DNA of 64,000 bases. Origin: Vulcanisaeta distributa JCM 11217. GTDB lineage: Archaea > Thermoproteota > Thermoprotei > Thermoproteales > Thermocladiaceae. The notes beneath the pieces were generated by a model. The model saw nothing but the letters and a program-made list of their open reading frames with translations. It did not search any database and was not told where the DNA came from. The translations under genes and the position numbers were made by a program. This document shows positions 53,383-63,199 of the stretch, one piece after another. The first letter of the stretch is position 1. Every line of letters begins with the position of its first letter. The stretch spans positions 224,062 to 288,061 of the forward strand of contig NZ_BBBJ01000002.1 in NCBI RefSeq assembly GCF_001316005.1, read 5' to 3'.

Positions 53383-54973
53383 ATGAGCGAAGATAAAAAT
53401 AGAGAATTAATACTACCTCAGCAGGAGTTTGAAATACTGAGATTGTTAAAGGATAGCACCACGCCTGTTAGAGTGGATGATGTCGCGTCTAAGCTAGGTA
53501 CTGACGCGAATTCCCTCATGAGAAGCATCGCTGAGCTTGAGAACCTAGGCTTGATACGCATTAATAGGGTTATGAAGAGAGTCATAGAGTTGACGGATGA
53601 GGGCAGGAGATACCTTGAGGTGGGGGGGCTTCCCGAGGTTAGGTTGGCAAGGGTATTATTGAGCTGTAATTGTAAACCAAGTATTAATGAGGTTCCCAGT
53701 ATCGCGAAGGATTATGGTATTTCATTAATGATTAACGAGGTTAATTACGCAATATCATCACTTAGTAAATTAGGTATCGTTAGAATTAATAGGGGGGGCG
53801 TTATCGAGCCGGTTTCTCAGGACAAGCTTAACAGCGTGATCAATAGGCAGGATGTACTTAACCAGGTTAGGAATGGGGTCTTTGAGGATGAGTTACCCGA
53901 GGGCATTAAGCCCATTATTCAGGAGTTCCTTAGGAGAAATATCGTTAAGGCGAGAGAAAGGAGCGTTATTGAGTTATTGATTACGGATGAGGCCCGCGAC
54001 CTCATGGATAGGGGCTTGATAAAGGTGGGTATGGTGGTCACGGCATTAACTCCCGAATTAATAACAAGTGGTGCCTGGAGAAATGTTGTTATTAAGAAGT
54101 TCGACTTATCAATACCAACACCGCAGGCACCCATCGTAACTAAGCACTTCTTCTCTGAGTTCATTAAGTTCGTTAAGGAGGTCTTCATATCGCTGGGCTT
54201 TGAGGAGGTTTATGGACCACATGTGGAGCTTGAGCTGTGGAATTTCGATGCATTGTTCCAAGCACAGGATCACCCTGCCAGGGAAATCCACGACACGTAC
54301 TTCCTCAAGTACCAAGCACGGGTAAAATACTCGATAATGAATTAGTGAGTAGGATTGCGCATACTCATGAGGATGGATGGATAACAGGCTCGAGGGGGGG
54401 GTGGGGGGGCTATAAGTGGGACCCGAGTAGAGCTGTTAGGCTTGTGTTAAGGACCCAGACAACTTCCGTCTCTGTAAGGACACTGTATAAACGCGGTGAT
54501 GGCGAGTACAGGGCATTCACAATCGATAGGGTCTTTAGGCCTGAGGTCCTTGACCCGAAGCACTCCATGGAGTTTCACCAGGCTGATGGTATCGTCGTTG
54601 GTGAGAACCTAAGCTTTAAGCACCTACTTGGGGGGGTGCTCGAGGCCTTAGCGAGGGGGGGATGGGGGGGTTGAAGAGGGTCATGTTTAAGCCAGCCTAC
54701 TTCCCATTCACAAGCCCATCTGCCGAGGGCTACGCATATCACGAGAAGCTTGGTTGGATTGAGTTTGTGGGTTCCGGAATATTTAGGCCTGAGGTGGTGA
54801 TGCCACTCGGACTTAGGAGGAGTAGGGTTTTGGCATTTGGCATGGGCCTTGATAGGATTGCCATGATACTCATGAATATTGAGGACATTAGGGACTTGTT
54901 TTCCAGGGATATCAACGTAATTAAGAGGTACTGGACGAACTACTCAAGATTCATAAATAACCTAAACCGCTGA
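53383..54973 (+). CDS. pheS: phenylalanyl-tRNA synthetase alpha subunit, frameshifted
   Basis: About 520 residues. N-terminal winged-helix tRNA-binding domains (to about residue 240), then the class II core: FEEVYGPHVELELWNFDALF (motif 1/2 region), QDHPAREIHDTYFL, FRPEVLDPKHSMEFHQADG, KPAYFPFTSPSAEGY and GMGLDRIAM (motif 3). Breaks near 54318 and at the G7s 54630-54670. The written GSRGGWGGYKW should be GSRGWGYKW (runs of 8 and 7 for 5 and 4), and LARGGWGG should read LARGWGLKRV. The beta subunit is at 61.1 kb. Confidence 0.9.
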
Positions 54974-54984
54974 GGTTAGTTAAG

Positions 54985-54994
54985 GTTATAAATC
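54985..54994 (+). promoter_or_regulatory. TATA box of the GxGD protease gene
   Basis: gttataaatc centred 26 nt before GTG 55016, supporting that start codon. Confidence 0.55.
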
Positions 54995-55015
54995 CCGAGG
55001 AGCCAGTAATGACCT

Positions 55016-55923
55016 GTGTCAAGGAGTGAGGAGCGCGCCATTAAGTCGGCGCATCTATTGCTGCCGTTGACATCACCAATAATAGCGATGCTCCTCATAT
55101 TAGGATTAATCAATATCGGCGAAACCCAGGTTCCTGCAGGCCCACCATTCCAATCAGTGAATACATCAAGCGCCGGCCTATACAATGTGGCTGTAATCAT
55201 AGTGATCATGGTCGCGGCGACGTACATAATTTATAGACTAATAAAGCAGAGGTTAATAAGGACGTTTGAGGCATTGAAAAACATATTGTTAGCTATCGTT
55301 ATAATAAGCTCTGTATTATTTTATACAATGACCTACGTTTATGGCTATGACGTAAGTCCATTGATTAATTACCCATTATCAATATTCGTGATAGCCATCA
55401 TAATAAGTGCGTTAATTATGTACGCGGCGATTAGGGCCAGGAACACCGTGGTCAGGGCCTTAGCGATAAGTGCGTATAGTTCCATGGCTGGTGTAATCTT
55501 TACAATAGCCCTACCAGCTGGACCTTGGCAATACTGCTTATTGCATTACCACTCTACGACATAGTGATGGTATATAGGGGGGTTTACTCGGTCGATTAGT
55601 TACCGAGCTTTCCAAGTATGGTGAAGGCAAATACCCACTGCTTAGGGGGGGATTGATTCTAGACATGGATGGTATAGGCATTGGCGTCGGTGACTTGGTA
55701 CTATACGCAACCCTGGTTTCACTAACCATGCTTCAATACATCAATCACAACTTCACATTAATTCAAAGCGCGTTGGCCTCAGCCGTCTCGCTAATCGGGA
55801 TCCTCATTGGCCTATTCATAACATTTAAGTACTTATTACCAATTAAGAAGTATGCACCAGCTGCCAATACCAATCCTACTTGGGTCCATCCCACTCATAT
55901 ACCTAGTTACAATAATTATATGA
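55016..55923 (+). CDS. presenilin/SPP-type GxGD intramembrane aspartyl protease, frameshifted
   Basis: About 300 residues, eight or nine membrane helices. After correction of breaks near 55530, 55577-55582 (G6 for 4) and 55875, the helices contain LPLYDIVMVYRG (YD aspartate), GIGIGVGDLVLYA (GxGD aspartate) and KKYAPAL, a PAL motif inferred across the last break. These three motifs define presenilin and signal peptide peptidase homologues, which cut transmembrane segments within the membrane. The gene is leaderless from GTG 55016. Substrates in archaea are not established. Confidence 0.8.
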
Positions 55924-55924
55924 C

Positions 55925-56038
55925 CTATAACTGAACTAAATCGACCTTCCTAAGGGCCTCACGATCCTTCTGAGTAGGGTATTTACTGAGTATTTTTATC
56001 CAGGGATTATCAACCATCTCCGCAAACGGGAATTCCAT
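55925..56038 (-). CDS. possible 37-residue protein
   Basis: ATG 56038 to TAG 55925 encodes a short protein starting MEFPFAEMVDNPWIKIL and ending in a charged helix (DREALRKVDLVQL). Convergent with the protease gene, 1 nt apart. Composition looks protein-like, but the length is too short to be sure. Confidence 0.4.
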   Translation of the reverse strand: MEFPFAEMVDNPWIKILSKYPTQKDREALRKVDLVQL

Positions 56039-56171
56039 TACTCATAATTCATAATACGGTAATAAATAGCAAGTGAGCAAAAAAGAGTAGTATTATGATC
56101 AGTAACGCTATATAACAATAAATATTATACTCAGAGATCAATCTTATTTAGACCCTTACTGAGAAGGACCC

Positions 56172-57339
56172 GTGCGTAAGGTCGGTATTGTTGGTGTTGG
56201 TCAGTCTGTCTTTGGTGTTAGGAATGATGTGACGATTCAGGAACTCGCCTGGGAGGCCGTTAAGGAGGCTCTTGATGATGCTGGCTTGACTCAAAAGGAT
56301 ATCGAAATATCGATTGTTGGCAGTGCAGGGACTAGGACCTACGAGTTATACCCAGCGGTTCCAGTTAATGAGTATAGCGGATTTAGTGAGAAGGGGCCTA
56401 TAAGGGTTGAGGCTGCATGCGCCACTGGTAGTGCGGCGTTGGCCGTGGCTTACAACATGGTTGCCTCAGGCTTCGTGGACATCGCCCTAGCCATTGGCGT
56501 GGAGAAGATGAATGAGGTTGACACAGCAACATCACTGGCAGTTGGTGGTAGAGGTGGTAATTACCTCTGGGAATACCACTTCTACGGTACTACATTTCCG
56601 GCGTACTACGCGTTGTATGCCACGGCCCACATGGCTAGGTTCGGAACTACTGAGGAACAATTGGCCCTGGTTAGGGTTAAGAACCAGAAGTATGCGGCTA
56701 GGAACCCGAAGGCTCAGTTTCAGTTTGAGGTGACCGTGGATGATGTCCTTAAGTCAAGGCCCATTGCGTGGCCCTTGAAGCTCTATGATTGCTCGGCAAT
56801 AACCGACGGCGCGGCAGCCGCTGTGGTGGCCAGTGAGGATGCAATTAGAAAATTACACATTGATACACCCGTTTGGATTGAGGCGATTGGTTACGCATCT
56901 GATACCTCAAACATAACCAGACGTGAGGATTACGTGAGCCTAAAGGCAACTAGGTTGGCAGCGCAGATGGCCTATAGGAGGGCTGGTATTGAGCCTAAAG
57001 ATGTGGAGGTCGCTGAAGTTCATGATTGCTTCACAATAGCCGAGATAATGGCCTATGAAGACTTGGGCTTTGTGGAGAAGGGCATGGGTGGTAAATTCAT
57101 TGAGGAGGGTCAGAGCGACATTGGTGGTAAGGTCGCCGTTAACTTAAGTGGTGGGCTTTTGGGTAAGGGGGGGGCATCCACTGGGTGCCACTGGTCTCGC
57201 AATGATTTATGAATTGGTTAAGCAGTTGAGGGAGGAGAGGGAGCGTGGCAGGCAGGCGCCTTTGAGGAGGTACATAGCCCTTGCTCACAATATAGGCGGT
57301 ACTGGCCATTATGGCTATGTGACAATACTGAGGAGGTGA
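56172..57339 (+). CDS. acetyl-CoA C-acetyltransferase (SCP2-type thiolase), 3' frameshift
   Basis: About 388 residues from GTG 56172. [14 protein letters not shown] holds the nucleophile Cys, [10 protein letters not shown] the base region, and [12 protein letters not shown] the conserved end; the last is broken by the G8 at 57165-57172, where four are needed. Archaeal thiolases of this type make acetoacetyl-CoA and are bridged to HMG-CoA synthase by the DUF35 protein encoded just downstream (TGATG overlap). Confidence 0.88.
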
Positions 57340-57827
57340 TGGATATGGCGGAGAGGAAGGCAGGTGCTAAGAAAACCGTTAAGATCGAGGGGGGGCCAAC
57401 CATAGACTCAGTACCGATCACTTACAGGCATAAAATACCCATTGGCAAGACACTTAAGTATTGGGATGGCCTTAGGGAGGGCAGGATATACGCGACTAGG
57501 TGTAAATCCTGTGGCGCGGTTTATTACCCACCGCAGTCTGACTGCCCATACTGTGGGTCGAGTGATGTTGAGTGGATTGAGTTGCCTAGGGAGGGTGTTC
57601 TTGAAACCTTCACGAGAGTATACTCAAAGCCTCAGGGTTATGAGGACTTTGAGCCGTACATAATAGCCATTGCTAGGGTTGGTGATGTTAGGGTAATGGG
57701 CTGGCTCATAAATGTTAAGGATGAGAGGTGCGTCAAGGTTGGTGATGAGGTGGTGCTCGGCACGACATACATCGAGAAGCACAATAAATACATAATAACA
57801 TTCCAACTAAAAAACAAACAATGCTAA
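57339..57827 (+). CDS. DUF35 OB-fold acyl-CoA-associated protein
   Basis: 162 residues from ATG 57339. A rubredoxin-like zinc ribbon (CKSCGAVYYPPQSDCPYCGS) is followed by an OB fold (VLETFTRVYSKPQG, PYIIAIARVGDVRVMGWL). In methanogens the homologue sits between thiolase and HMG-CoA synthase and channels acetoacetyl-CoA. The C7/G7 run at 57389-57395 (EGGPTI) is in frame. Operon with the thiolase. Confidence 0.85.
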   Translation: MDMAERKAGAKKTVKIEGGPTIDSVPITYRHKIPIGKTLKYWDGLREGRIYATRCKSCGAVYYPPQSDCPYCGSSDVEWIELPREGVLETFTRVYSKPQGYEDFEPYIIAIARVGDVRVMGWLINVKDERCVKVGDEVVLGTTYIEKHNKYIITFQLKNKQC

Positions 57828-58621
57828 GAATTACTGCTTAACACCGACTTACTTAAAATGGTATTAACGACTTGCTTAATCACGCAATCCTCATTTAGCA
57901 CCTTGAAGTACGTGGATTTAGGGCCCAGAGGTCCAGGGGGGGCCATTATTGGTTCGACACAGCCATCTAGGTTATTAATTAGGGATTGCTTTATATCGAG
58001 ACCCCCTAGTGATTGCTTAATGCAGGTACTTAAATCATCGAGCCTCAAGACCTTTTGAGAGCCTATGAGCGCCATTGACCTCCTAATGCACTCGCTCACA
58101 GAGGCTGTGTACCTAATACTAACCTCCCCCCCATTAACCACCTCCACCACACCGAGGTCCGTCGCAAGCCCAATAATCGCCTTAAAAGCAACCTCATTAA
58201 GCCATGCGGTTGGCGATAAATCCCTCATTTTTTGATTTATTAATTTATGAAGCTCAGCAACGTTAATAGGCCCCTCCTCACTTATTAGATTTATTAACAA
58301 CCGGTAATGAGGCAACTCCTTATAAAGTATTAGATGAAGTAACATCTTCGATAAAGCAAGATCCCTATTCAAAGCCCTATACAGAGCGTTACCTGTGTCC
58401 GTTAGCCTAACATTACAATCTCCATAAACCTCGACTAATCCAATCCTCTGAAAGAACCTCGTTATATCACCCCCCCTCCCCCCCTTACCAATGTCAAGAC
58501 CCCCCCTATCTTTAATTACGGAACAATTAATTCCAGGATTCTCACCAACCACGAGTATATAATTTATGAGCTTCTCAAGGCTTATCCTCGGTATCGGTAT
58601 ACTCCTCTGTATATTAAGCAT
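57824..58621 (-). CDS. hypothetical protein, mostly helical
   Basis: 265 residues, intact but with four Gly pairs written by C7 runs (for example DRGGLDIGKGGRGGDITRF, 58465-58507). The N-terminal 80 residues look like a winged helix (FQRIGLVEVYGDCNVRLTDTGNALY). The remainder is helical with scattered Cys. Tail overlaps the DUF35 gene end by 4 nt (convergent). I do not recognise the family. 58622-58868 downstream of its start is AT-rich and empty of genes. Confidence 0.5.
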   Translation of the reverse strand: MLNIQRSIPIPRISLEKLINYILVVGENPGINCSVIKDRGGLDIGKGGRGGDITRFFQRIGLVEVYGDCNVRLTDTGNALYRALNRDLALSKMLLHLILYKELPHYRLLINLISEEGPINVAELHKLINQKMRDLSPTAWLNEVAFKAIIGLATDLGVVEVVNGGEVSIRYTASVSECIRRSMALIGSQKVLRLDDLSTCIKQSLGGLDIKQSLINNLDGCVEPIMAPPGPLGPKSTYFKVLNEDCVIKQVVNTILSKSVLSSNS

Positions 58622-58868
58622 TAATGATTAGTTATTATGCATGATTTATTTGCAGTAAACCTGTAAAATAACGCTAATATCAGTATCAATACTAAGCCAA
58701 AATACCTCAACGAAACCCCTACCTTAGAATTACTTCTTAGTAATATTGCCCTGATGCATTAATGATATGAATCTATCTACCTGTACCCGTGAGAATATTA
58801 ATAACAGGACTATAACGTCAACATTTTAACTGTTAATTAAAAATGCTGTCAGTTTCAATACCTAAACA

Positions 58869-59135
58869 ATGGTATCCGAGGAAATATCAAAGCTGGAATT
58901 GAATCTGAAATGCCCCCCCATATGTGGTTCTAATCTTCAGTTGATTGAGAATTCGACGTACGTAATCCTTGGATGTCCGCATTGTAAAATATATACGAGA
59001 ATGACGAAAAAGCACATTTACAGAAATTACATTGATTATGAGGGTAATCATATTCATTTGAAATGGGCTGAATTAATTAAGGAATTGTACGTAAGAATTA
59101 ATGGGAAAGCTCATCAAGAATCAAATGAATCTTGA
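58869..59135 (+). CDS. small zinc-ribbon protein
   Basis: 88 residues. LKCPPICGSNLQ and later GCPHCKIYTRM form two knuckles of a zinc ribbon. The C7 at 58913-58919 makes CPPIC; four C would give the standard CPIC-G knuckle. A basic helix and short acidic tail follow. It overlaps the 3' end of the convergent 59098-59644 gene by 38 nt. Function unknown. Confidence 0.6.
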   Translation: MVSEEISKLELNLKCPPICGSNLQLIENSTYVILGCPHCKIYTRMTKKHIYRNYIDYEGNHIHLKWAELIKELYVRINGKAHQESNES

Positions 59136-59644
59136 CCCCCCCAGACCTCCTTAGGTACTCAAGTGCTATATCAAAAATTGAATTAATATCGCGCGTCGAC
59201 TCACTCCTGCCCCTGATGTATGGTTGGTATAAATGAACATAAACAACGATGCCCCCCCTACCAACCAAGTTAATTATTTTGTATGCATCAAGATGAACCA
59301 CAACGCTTTGGGTTAATGAACAATCATCACTCGTGAAATAATTCATAACAGTAAAGCCAAGTTTATTCAATAACGTTATCTTATCCTGGGTGATGCATGG
59401 GTATGTAATAAGCCTATTAATTCCTCTCTGCAATAATAATTTTATTAAGGAAGGACGTCTAAGCAACTCATTAACCTGCTCAGGATCAATCATTAGCCCA
59501 TACACATTACATCTAAGTTCCTTAATGCGATCCCAATCAGTCACTCTAATGATGCAATAATCACCGCAGCAATCAACCCCCTAATCTATAGATGCTGATT
59601 ATTATGTCCTTATACCTATCAATCAATTCCTCAAATAAACTCAT
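59098..59644 (-). CDS. hypothetical alpha/beta protein, one-base frameshift
   Basis: About 180 residues from ATG 59644: MSLFEELIDRYKDIIISIYR, then, once the C5 at 59577-59581 is read as four, LGVDCCGDYCIIRVTDWDRI, joining the long frame to 59098. The body alternates strands and helices (NRLITYPCITQDKITLL, GGIVVYVHLYQPYIRG), a TIM- or Rossmann-like rhythm, and has several Cys near the N-terminus. No family recognised. The start used by a simple ORF caller (59544) drops the first 33 residues. Confidence 0.5.
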
Positions 59645-59682
59645 GCTAATCACCCGAGGTATACAATCAATGCGCGGAATTA

Positions 59683-60231
59683 TTAAGGAGCTTCATCCTC
59701 AAGCCCCCCCGCTAATTCCTCCGTACACCCATGATCATGTAATAGGCAGGTGAATGCCGACACTAATGCGTCAACCTCATGCTCATTACTTATTACGGGC
59801 CCCCCCCTTAACCCTAATGTGATGAACTTAACGAAGTCCTGCCTGCTCATCCCGAGTATCCTGAGCGTTGATGTTGGATGTACCTCAAGAACCCTAAATC
59901 CGTATTTCCTTAACTCACTCGCTATTTGTATGCCATAAATTGTTAACCACCTCATGGGACCCAACAATGGTGGGATGAGCCTAAGTCCGAGCCTCCTAGC
60001 CTTCACCTCAACCAACCTATTAATGCCATTTTTAGGAAGCCCAAGTGGTGCATCTATGCATATTAATGATGGTGATTGCCGCAGCACCGAGTTTATTATC
60101 TCCTCCCTAGTGGATAAGGTATCCACTGCGTAGGTACGATCGCCAGTGTTTATTAATCCGAAACCCGTTCTCTTCCTATTAGGTAGTGCAAGGTCGATCC
60201 CTACGTATATACCCTTCACTGCTAGTGGCAT
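59683..60231 (-). CDS. DUF429 family protein (predicted RNase H-like nuclease)
   Basis: 182 residues. GIYVGIDLALPNRKRTG, LICIDAPLGLP and VLEVHPTSTLR with late EVDALVSAFTC give the acidic residues of the RNase H-like DUF429 fold. The C8 at 59791 onward and the C7 near 59704 encode LRGGPVIS and LAGGLED in frame. Starts 3 nt after the dtdA stop, same strand, so likely co-transcribed. Confidence 0.75.
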   Translation of the reverse strand: MPLAVKGIYVGIDLALPNRKRTGFGLINTGDRTYAVDTLSTREEIINSVLRQSPSLICIDAPLGLPKNGINRLVEVKARRLGLRLIPPLLGPMRWLTIYGIQIASELRKYGFRVLEVHPTSTLRILGMSRQDFVKFITLGLRGGPVISNEHEVDALVSAFTCLLHDHGCTEELAGGLEDEAP

Positions 60232-60234
60232 TAT

Positions 60235-61065
60235 TCAAGTCCTCTTAATCACCTTTACATTAAGTTCATTGAGAACCTCGGTAACGAGCTTCCTGGTCTC
60301 ACTATCAATTGCCTTCCAACTAACGTAAGCCTTAACCGGCCTATGGGTCATCATATTCACGGCCTTAATGATCATTTCCCTAGTTATTGGCGTTATATAC
60401 TTCGGTATTGCATGACCAACATCCGCCTCACCACTGATTAACCTATTATCTATCGTTAGGTAATGTAAGTCACCTATTGATATTGCAGGTTCAAAGTTAC
60501 TAATTAATTTGCCCTCAAGGAATTCATTAACAACGTAATGAAGCAACTCCCAACCCCCCCTACTTATCAACCACTCCCTCTCACTACTTCCCTGCTCCAC
60601 GAAGGTCACGGGTATTGACTCTATCGTAGGGCCGTGGTGCGTCGCCTCAATATGGCATTCGAAGTTCTCAAGACCATAGTCAGGCCTAATCCTACACAAT
60701 TCCCTATAAAATGCCGTAATAGTGTGCGGGTTTGCCAGCGATACTGTGTTCGGTCTCCCACCTAACTCAGCGGCGCCCCAATTACCCGTAACGTGAGATG
60801 TAAACATTGGCCTTGGGTTCCTCATTTCATGGCGACTAACGAAGATTAACTCCTGAGGTCTTTCCTGAATTTTCGAAATTACTTCCTCAAGGTCATCCAA
60901 GTAAACAATATCCTTATTCAATGCATAAAATGTGAGATTTCCCTTTAAGTCATAGATCTCATAATCGCCTAAGTTCATTCTATACCTAAGATTACCATCC
61001 CTATTAAATAACTCAAAGACCCCCCTTGATACCACATCCACCTTACTAAACACTATGCCATACAT
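60235..61065 (-). CDS. dtdA: D-aminoacyl-tRNA deacylase (archaeal DtdA/DTD2)
   Basis: 276 residues. SRHEMRNPRPMFTSHVTGNWG, IEATHHGPT, and SIGDLHYLT are the zinc and substrate motifs of DTD2. The enzyme removes D-amino acids from mischarged tRNA. The run at 61020-61025 is six C (SRGVF) and in frame. Length as in the family. Lies between pheT and the DUF429 gene on the same strand. Confidence 0.88.
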   Translation of the reverse strand: MYGIVFSKVDVVSRGVFELFNRDGNLRYRMNLGDYEIYDLKGNLTFYALNKDIVYLDDLEEVISKIQERPQELIFVSRHEMRNPRPMFTSHVTGNWGAAELGGRPNTVSLANPHTITAFYRELCRIRPDYGLENFECHIEATHHGPTIESIPVTFVEQGSSEREWLISRGGWELLHYVVNEFLEGKLISNFEPAISIGDLHYLTIDNRLISGEADVGHAIPKYITPITREMIIKAVNMMTHRPVKAYVSWKAIDSETRKLVTEVLNELNVKVIKRT

Positions 61066-61110
61066 GTTGATTCAGTGATTAAGCAATGCAGCCGCTCCTT
61101 TTTAATATTC

Positions 61111-62772
61111 CTAGCTCATCAACTCATTAAGCCTAATCTCGCTTACAACAACGGGATACTCAAGGTCGAACGCCGTTATTACGTCGGGCCTCACCTCCAT
61201 CACAAAACCAACATCCCTATTGTCAATGTGTATGCAGGCAGTCCTTTCGGGCAAGCCCGATACGTACTCACAAGGCTTAAGTGAGTAATTAATGCCGAGA
61301 CTCGTCAATAATGACCTCAGCACGGAAAGGCCATCGGTGAGTGTTATTTCAGGGCCACTAATTAAGTAACTAAGTACTAGGTTCTCCTTAACGCCCACCT
61401 CACTCTCTGGGTTTGGCGACGCGACGTAACCAACCTCAAATATCTTAAGAACACCCTCAATCAAGGCCTTATTCCTAGCTGCAACCTCCATTAACTGGGG
61501 GGGCCATATGTGATCCCTAAGAACAGTGTAAAGCTCAGACTTCGGATTCTCAACCTCAACAAGCTCTCTCTGATCCATTGTTCTCCTAATCATGACGTCT
61601 TTATTACTCATCATGTAATTAAGAACCTCCTGAAAGCCGAGACCAACCATTAAATCCCTAATTAAATCAGCGAAGGCGCTCAACTCACTTCTAGCGCCTT
61701 TAATGGGTTGTGGTGGTAACTCCCTCGGAATATTCTCATAACCATAGGCCACCGCAATATCCTCAACAAGGTCCACCGGGTGAAGTACGTTGAATCTATA
61801 TGGGGCGACCTTAACGAGCAATTCCTCGCCGTAATCAATAACATCGTGCCTTGACATTAGTAAATAATTAATAATATCGTTCTTACTCAGGTTAAGTCCT
61901 AAATAATTATTGACGAAATTAATAGATAGCTTGAACTCAAGAGGATCCAACACAGGAGATGCCGTACTACCCCCCCATGGCGCATTCACATTAACTACTT
62001 CAACGGTTCTCGAAGAACTCCTCTCAAGCAAGTTATAGACTAAGACGGCGAGTATTGACTTAGCGAGCTTTAAGTCCGTGGCGGTAACGTCTATCAACAC
62101 ATTCCTAGTCTTCTCCGTAACCTTAAAGTCCTCACTACCAAGTACGGGTATTATCACGAGTACCCTGCCCTCAGAATCAATTAGTATTGGTGCCTTACCA
62201 TCGTAAACCGCGTACTTACCGTATAACCTACCCTTCTCGGTACCCTCAATAACCTCAGAACCACTCATCTCCCTATCACTATCCAATGGCCTATACTTAA
62301 TCGCATCAAGTCTCTCAAGCCTATACGTGAGCGGCTGCTTAATCTTATCAGCGTCATAAAACCCAATGGCCATCTTCCTCCTATCCCTGCCATAGGTTGC
62401 ATGAAGCTTCTCCTGAAGCTGAATCATCTGCCTAATGGCCTCATCACTGAGCCTTAAATCACGTACAATACCCATCATTATGTACGGCCTATTAGGGACG
62501 TCCTCGGCAATGAGCCTAAAGCCATTATTAACAATATTAAACTTAGGAAGCCCAACCTCAACCTTAAACAAACCCTTTAACGCCCTTGCAATGCCCTCCA
62601 CAGAGAATAGGTCAGGCCTATCATGGGTAACCTCAAACGTCACATCATCGCCGGAGACCCCCTCAACCTCACCCTTAAGCCTATTCAACGCCGCAATAAG
62701 CTCCTCATCACCACTAAAGTACTTACCCAGTAAACCCTCCAGGTCACTTCGCTTAAACGTAATTACAGGCAT
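61111..62772 (-). CDS. pheT: phenylalanyl-tRNA synthetase beta subunit
   Basis: 553 residues, intact, usual archaeal length. N-terminal B1-like start (FKRSDLEGLLGKYFSGDEE), DRPDLFSVEGIARALKG, the B3/B4 editing domain, EDIAVAYGYENIPRELPPQP and a C-terminal class II-like domain ending LNELMS. Pairs with PheS (53.4 kb). C7/G7 runs at 61497-61503 and 61970-61976 are in frame but give doubled Pro or Gly residues. The tail overlaps no other gene. Confidence 0.92.
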   Translation of the reverse strand: MPVITFKRSDLEGLLGKYFSGDEELIAALNRLKGEVEGVSGDDVTFEVTHDRPDLFSVEGIARALKGLFKVEVGLPKFNIVNNGFRLIAEDVPNRPYIMMGIVRDLRLSDEAIRQMIQLQEKLHATYGRDRRKMAIGFYDADKIKQPLTYRLERLDAIKYRPLDSDREMSGSEVIEGTEKGRLYGKYAVYDGKAPILIDSEGRVLVIIPVLGSEDFKVTEKTRNVLIDVTATDLKLAKSILAVLVYNLLERSSSRTVEVVNVNAPWGGSTASPVLDPLEFKLSINFVNNYLGLNLSKNDIINYLLMSRHDVIDYGEELLVKVAPYRFNVLHPVDLVEDIAVAYGYENIPRELPPQPIKGARSELSAFADLIRDLMVGLGFQEVLNYMMSNKDVMIRRTMDQRELVEVENPKSELYTVLRDHIWPPQLMEVAARNKALIEGVLKIFEVGYVASPNPESEVGVKENLVLSYLISGPEITLTDGLSVLRSLLTSLGINYSLKPCEYVSGLPERTACIHIDNRDVGFVMEVRPDVITAFDLEYPVVVSEIRLNELMS

Positions 62773-62830
62773 GCATCACTACGGAGCAACAAAACCTATT
62801 AAGCATTTTTAAGCATGGTTTATATTGAGT

Positions 62831-63142
62831 ATGAGGATTGGGTATGTAATAACTGCGTTGATTCTCGTCATAGTCATAGTAATGGTGGTCTTACTCATAG
62901 CACCCTTCAGGCATGAGGAGTCCTACATAACGATAGGTCTCGTTAAGGTTCCAACGAGTGTGCCTAAAATAATCGTGAGCTCAGTATTCAGCAATGGCTC
63001 CCAAATACCCATTAACTACACGTGCAACGGCCTAAATTACTCAATACCACTACACATAAGCAATGTACCAAGCAATGCTAAATCCCTCATGGTAATAATG
63101 GAGGATGTTAGCGTATGTCTCCAGAGCCGTAGACCGCTATAA
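62831..63142 (+). pseudogene. truncated PEBP/Raf-kinase-inhibitor-like protein
   Basis: 104 residues from ATG 62831: an N-terminal membrane anchor (VITALILVIVIVMVVLLIA), then SVFSNGSQIPINYTCNGLNYSIPLHISN and a later KSLMVIMEDV. This is the first half of a PEBP (YbhB-type) domain. It stops after VSVCLQSRRPL, before the conserved DP and GxxH ligand-site residues, so the domain is cut in half. No continuation is visible in the next 60 nt, where the PaRep2b-like gene ends on the opposite strand. Confidence 0.6.
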
Positions 63143-63199
63143 GAATAAGAATAAAATAATATTGTTGTTTATAATTATAGTGGTTTGTTTTGGTTAATT

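Noticed and set aside
54390..54670. Dense G-runs as G-quadruplex regulatory elements
   Set aside because: They fall inside conserved pheS codons and their excess length looks artefactual.
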